A DNA stretch of 64,000 bases, taken from Mucilaginibacter ginsenosidivorans (GTDB taxonomy: Bacteria > Bacteroidota > Bacteroidia > Sphingobacteriales > Sphingobacteriaceae). Location of the stretch: the NCBI RefSeq assembly GCF_007971025.1, contig NZ_CP042436.1, positions 1,860,001 through 1,924,000 of the forward strand. The letters run 5' to 3'. The position numbers and the translations under genes were made by a program. The notes under the pieces are model-generated. The model was given only the letters and a program-made list of their open reading frames with translations, searched no databases and was not told where the DNA came from. Below, one piece after another: positions 61,938-64,000 of this stretch; position 1 is the first letter of the stretch, and every line of letters begins with the position of its first letter.

Positions 61938-63082
61938 GAACTAAACTAGTTTGGGTTTGCAGGATATTAGTCGGGTTGCTGTTTATTTTTTCTGGGCTGA
62001 TTAAGATCAACGACCCGCTTGGGTTCTCGTACAAACTACAGGAATATTTCGAGGTGTTCCACATTACTTTCCTGGATAGTTTCGCGCTTATTATAGCCAT
62101 TATTTTATGTACGCTGGAAATCGTTTTGGGCTTTGCTCTGCTCATTGGTATCCGGGCGGTCTCGGTTGCCTGGGGGTTGCTGCTGCTTATTATTTTCTTC
62201 GGGTTCCTTACCTTCTATTCAGCGTATTTCAAAGTGGTGCAAACCTGCGGCTGCTTTGGTGACGCGATACCTCTTACGCCATGGCAGTCATTCAGTAAAG
62301 ACATGGCGCTGCTGGTGCTGGTGTCGGTGATATTTGTTAATCGCAGGAGCATCAAACCGCTTTTCAGTGCGCAAAACGGCGACCGGGCTCTGTACGCGTC
62401 TATTATTGTCGCCCTGGGCATTGGTTTTTATACCTATAGTTTTTTGCCCGTGATCGATTTTCTGCCTTATAAAATTGGGGCCAATATTCCGGCCGAGATG
62501 GTCACCCCGCCGGGGGCCAAGCCTGATGAGTATGAGATCACCTACAACCTTAAAAACAGCAAGACAGGCGAAACTAAGACGATGACCGATAAGGAGTACA
62601 TCAAAAGTAATATCTGGAAAGATAATAACTGGACGGTGGTGGGTAACCCAGAAAGTAAACTGGTTAGACGTGGTTTCACCCCTAAAATAATCGACCTGAA
62701 CATTAAGGACGCACAAGGGAACGATTACACGAAGGAACTGTTCGCTAATCCGTTCAACAACCTCATCATTGTGGCTTACGACCTGGGCAAGACCAACCTG
62801 GACGCGATGGGCCAGCTAAATGCGTTGGCCATTAACCTGGCGCAGAATTACAACACCCGTACGGTGCTCCTGACCTCGAATTCGCCGGCGGATGCAGAGC
62901 AGTTCAGTAAGAAGAACCATTTGATAATGGAGGTGTTTTATGCCGACGCCGTGCCGCTGAAAACTATGATACGCGCCAATCCAGGCATATTTTTAATGAA
63001 GAACGGCACCGTCATCAATAAATGGCACTACCATTCGATACCAAACTATGATAACCTGGTGAAACAGTATTTTCAAAAATAA
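61934..63082 (+). CDS. BT_3928-type DoxX family membrane protein
   Basis: A 382-aa protein. Residues 1-135 form a DoxX-like bundle (ILVGLLFIFSGLIKINDPLGFSYKL, ALIIAIILCTLEIVLGFALLIGI, CGCFGDAIPLTPWQSFSKD with a CxC pair). After another helix, a C-terminal thioredoxin-like domain without CXXC (NPFNNLIIVAYDLGKTNLDAM, TNSPADAEQF, PGIFLMKNGTVINKWHYH). This DoxX plus thioredoxin-like plan is that of the BT_3928 family. Role unknown; the Cys pair suggests redox function. Co-transcribed with DUF1599. Confidence 0.85.
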   Translation: MRTKLVWVCRILVGLLFIFSGLIKINDPLGFSYKLQEYFEVFHITFLDSFALIIAIILCTLEIVLGFALLIGIRAVSVAWGLLLLIIFFGFLTFYSAYFKVVQTCGCFGDAIPLTPWQSFSKDMALLVLVSVIFVNRRSIKPLFSAQNGDRALYASIIVALGIGFYTYSFLPVIDFLPYKIGANIPAEMVTPPGAKPDEYEITYNLKNSKTGETKTMTDKEYIKSNIWKDNNWTVVGNPESKLVRRGFTPKIIDLNIKDAQGNDYTKELFANPFNNLIIVAYDLGKTNLDAMGQLNALAINLAQNYNTRTVLLTSNSPADAEQFSKKNHLIMEVFYADAVPLKTMIRANPGIFLMKNGTVINKWHYHSIPNYDNLVKQYFQK

Positions 63083-63086
63083 AGCG

Positions 63087-64000
63087 ATGATCGGCTACCT
63101 GCTCCGGAAAATTGGATATGGGTCCGCAGTAATGCTGGGGATTGTGGTAGTGGTGTTTTTCCTGTTCAATATTTTACCGGTGGACCCGGCGCGGATGACG
63201 CAAGGCCAACGCGCGGATGTGCAGTCGCTGCAGGCGGTACGCAAGGAGTTTGGTTTGGACAAACCTGTTCCGGTGCAGTTTGCCTATTATATCAATGACC
63301 TTTCGCCCATTGGTTTTCATGACCGTACGCCGGAAGAACAGCAGCGCTATCATTATGTCACCCTGCTACCGGTATCGAAAGCCAAAGTTATCGCACTGAA
63401 ATGGCCCTATCTCCGCCGTTCGTACCAAACGCATAAGGAAGTTGCCCCTTTGCTGATGGGCGTAATACCCAACACGCTGATACTGGCCACCACCGCCATG
63501 ATATTTGCGATACTGATTGGTGTATTTTTGGGGACGTTAAGCGCCGTACATCAAAACACCTGGATAGACAGGCTTTCGGTAGCCATTTCGACACTTGGTA
63601 TTTCGGCGCCTTCATTCTTTGCAGGGATACTGATCGCGTGGATATTCGGCTTTGTGCTAACCAAATATACCGGTCTCAACATGTCGGGCAGTTTGTATAG
63701 CTACGATCCTTTTAAAGGCGAGATGATCACGTGGAAAAACCTGGTGCTACCGATGGTGACATTGGGTCTGCGGCCCTTGGCTATTATCGTGCAGCTTACA
63801 CGCAGCGCCATGCTTGACGTGATGGGGCAGGACTATATCCGTACCGCACGCGCGAAAGGCTTGGGCGAGCGGGCCGTTATTTATCGCCATGCTTTGAAGA
63901 ATGCCCTTAACCCCGTGATAACGGCTATTGCCAACTGGTTTGCTTCGTTGCTGGCAGGTTCGTTTTTTGTGGAATATGTGTTCGGCTATAACGGATTAGG
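63087..64000 (+). CDS. DppB-like ABC transporter permease (3' end outside window)
   Basis: ATG 63087, 4 bp after the preceding stop, opens a frame that is still open at base 64000 (304 codons visible). A first membrane helix (residues 10-30) and a periplasmic loop with a roughly 50-residue insertion (SPIGFHDRTPEEQQRYH...WPYLRRSYQ) are followed by the permease core: VIPNTLILATTAMIFAILIG, ISAPSFFAGILIAWIFGF, VTLGLRPLAIIVQLTRSAM, and the coupling (EAA-like) loop DYIRTARAKGLGERAVIYRHALKNALNPVIT. A peptide, nickel or oligosaccharide-type import permease. Confidence 0.88.
   Translation, partial: MIGYLLRKIGYGSAVMLGIVVVVFFLFNILPVDPARMTQGQRADVQSLQAVRKEFGLDKPVPVQFAYYINDLSPIGFHDRTPEEQQRYHYVTLLPVSKAKVIALKWPYLRRSYQTHKEVAPLLMGVIPNTLILATTAMIFAILIGVFLGTLSAVHQNTWIDRLSVAISTLGISAPSFFAGILIAWIFGFVLTKYTGLNMSGSLYSYDPFKGEMITWKNLVLPMVTLGLRPLAIIVQLTRSAMLDVMGQDYIRTARAKGLGERAVIYRHALKNALNPVITAIANWFASLLAGSFFVEYVFGYNGL

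Noticed and set aside
63217..63615. Two 60-75-codon frames near the right edge
   Set aside because: Both are shadows of the DppB-like permease frame that runs open from 63087 to the end of the window.

Overview
The window looks like a chromosomal segment of a Bacteroidota bacterium, most likely family Sphingobacteriaceae (Mucilaginibacter/Pedobacter type). The grounds are: a type IX secretion type B sorting domain at the C-terminus of one protein; promoters of the TTG-N19/20-TAnnTTTG form; few Shine-Dalgarno sequences; families typical of the phylum (DUF5777 barrel, BT_3928-type DoxX protein, DUF1599, GH3-auxin-like protein, group II truncated haemoglobin, CdaA); and many exported proteins or lipoproteins (CKK after the lipobox). 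The genus is inference. I see no insertion sequence, no prophage and no CRISPR array.

Layout. 1-2.5 kb: end of a DoxX-like gene and three exported proteins of unknown function. 2.5-16.5 kb (+ strand, one - strand hydrolase): sugar metabolism with a NagB-type isomerase, two paralogous GMC oxidoreductases, a TIM-barrel sugar isomerase, a GH3 beta-glucosidase, a parallel beta-helix protein, a GH43-like protein and an ADP-ribosylglycohydrolase-family protein. It resembles a polysaccharide or glycoside utilisation cluster without SusC/SusD. 16.5-18.5 kb: an orphan gene, tRNA-Ser(GGA) and a repeat-rich scar. 18.6-22.4 kb: polyprenyl synthase, TerC, truncated haemoglobin and diadenylate cyclase.

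22.5-28.9 kb (- strand) is the most interesting region. Two transcription units encode a YceI-like lipoprotein, a CX4CH cytochrome-like lipoprotein, a DUF5777 outer-membrane barrel, a monohaem cytochrome c, a small Tat protein, a Tat-exported four-cluster Fe-S protein, an NrfD/PsrC quinone-reactive membrane protein and an Ig-like membrane-anchored protein. No molybdenum or multihaem catalytic subunit is present. Both units carry a TGTGA-N6-TCAnT (Crp/Fnr-type) box at the same distance (58.5 bp) from a TAnnTTT(G/A) -7 element. Together they look like a regulated quinone-to-periplasm, perhaps quinone-to-outer-membrane, electron path of unknown acceptor.

29-36.5 kb: a membrane protein, a prolidase-like amidohydrolase with an M1 aminopeptidase (peptide scavenging), and an FtsX/MacB-type permease preceded by a 70-aa acidic protein. 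36.5-40.5 kb: a possible gene relic, a 59-aa small gene, bacilliredoxin, M23 peptidase with bactofilin (cell shape), and AhcY. 40.6-44.6 kb: an AT-richer three-gene module (DUF805-FAD oxidase fusion, methyltransferase, conserved unknown) lying between two copies of a 14-bp sequence, one inside the ahcY terminator. 44.5-52.5 kb: cyclase-family hydrolase, polysaccharide deacetylase-like protein, PdxJ, a T9SS-exported repeat protein, glycine decarboxylase and a single-domain response regulator. 52.5-64 kb: MBL hydrolase, RecJ, LptB, GH3-like acyl-adenylating enzyme, two tandem GNATs, a small regulatory-looking protein, three tandem small lipoproteins (the third frameshifted), FolP, DUF1599, a BT_3928-type protein and the start of a DppB-like permease that runs off the window.

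A recurring feature is intergenic hairpins made of short, stuttering words (near 21.2, 37.0, 38.6, 53.4, 55.2, 56.0 and 61.3 kb), each built from a different word.
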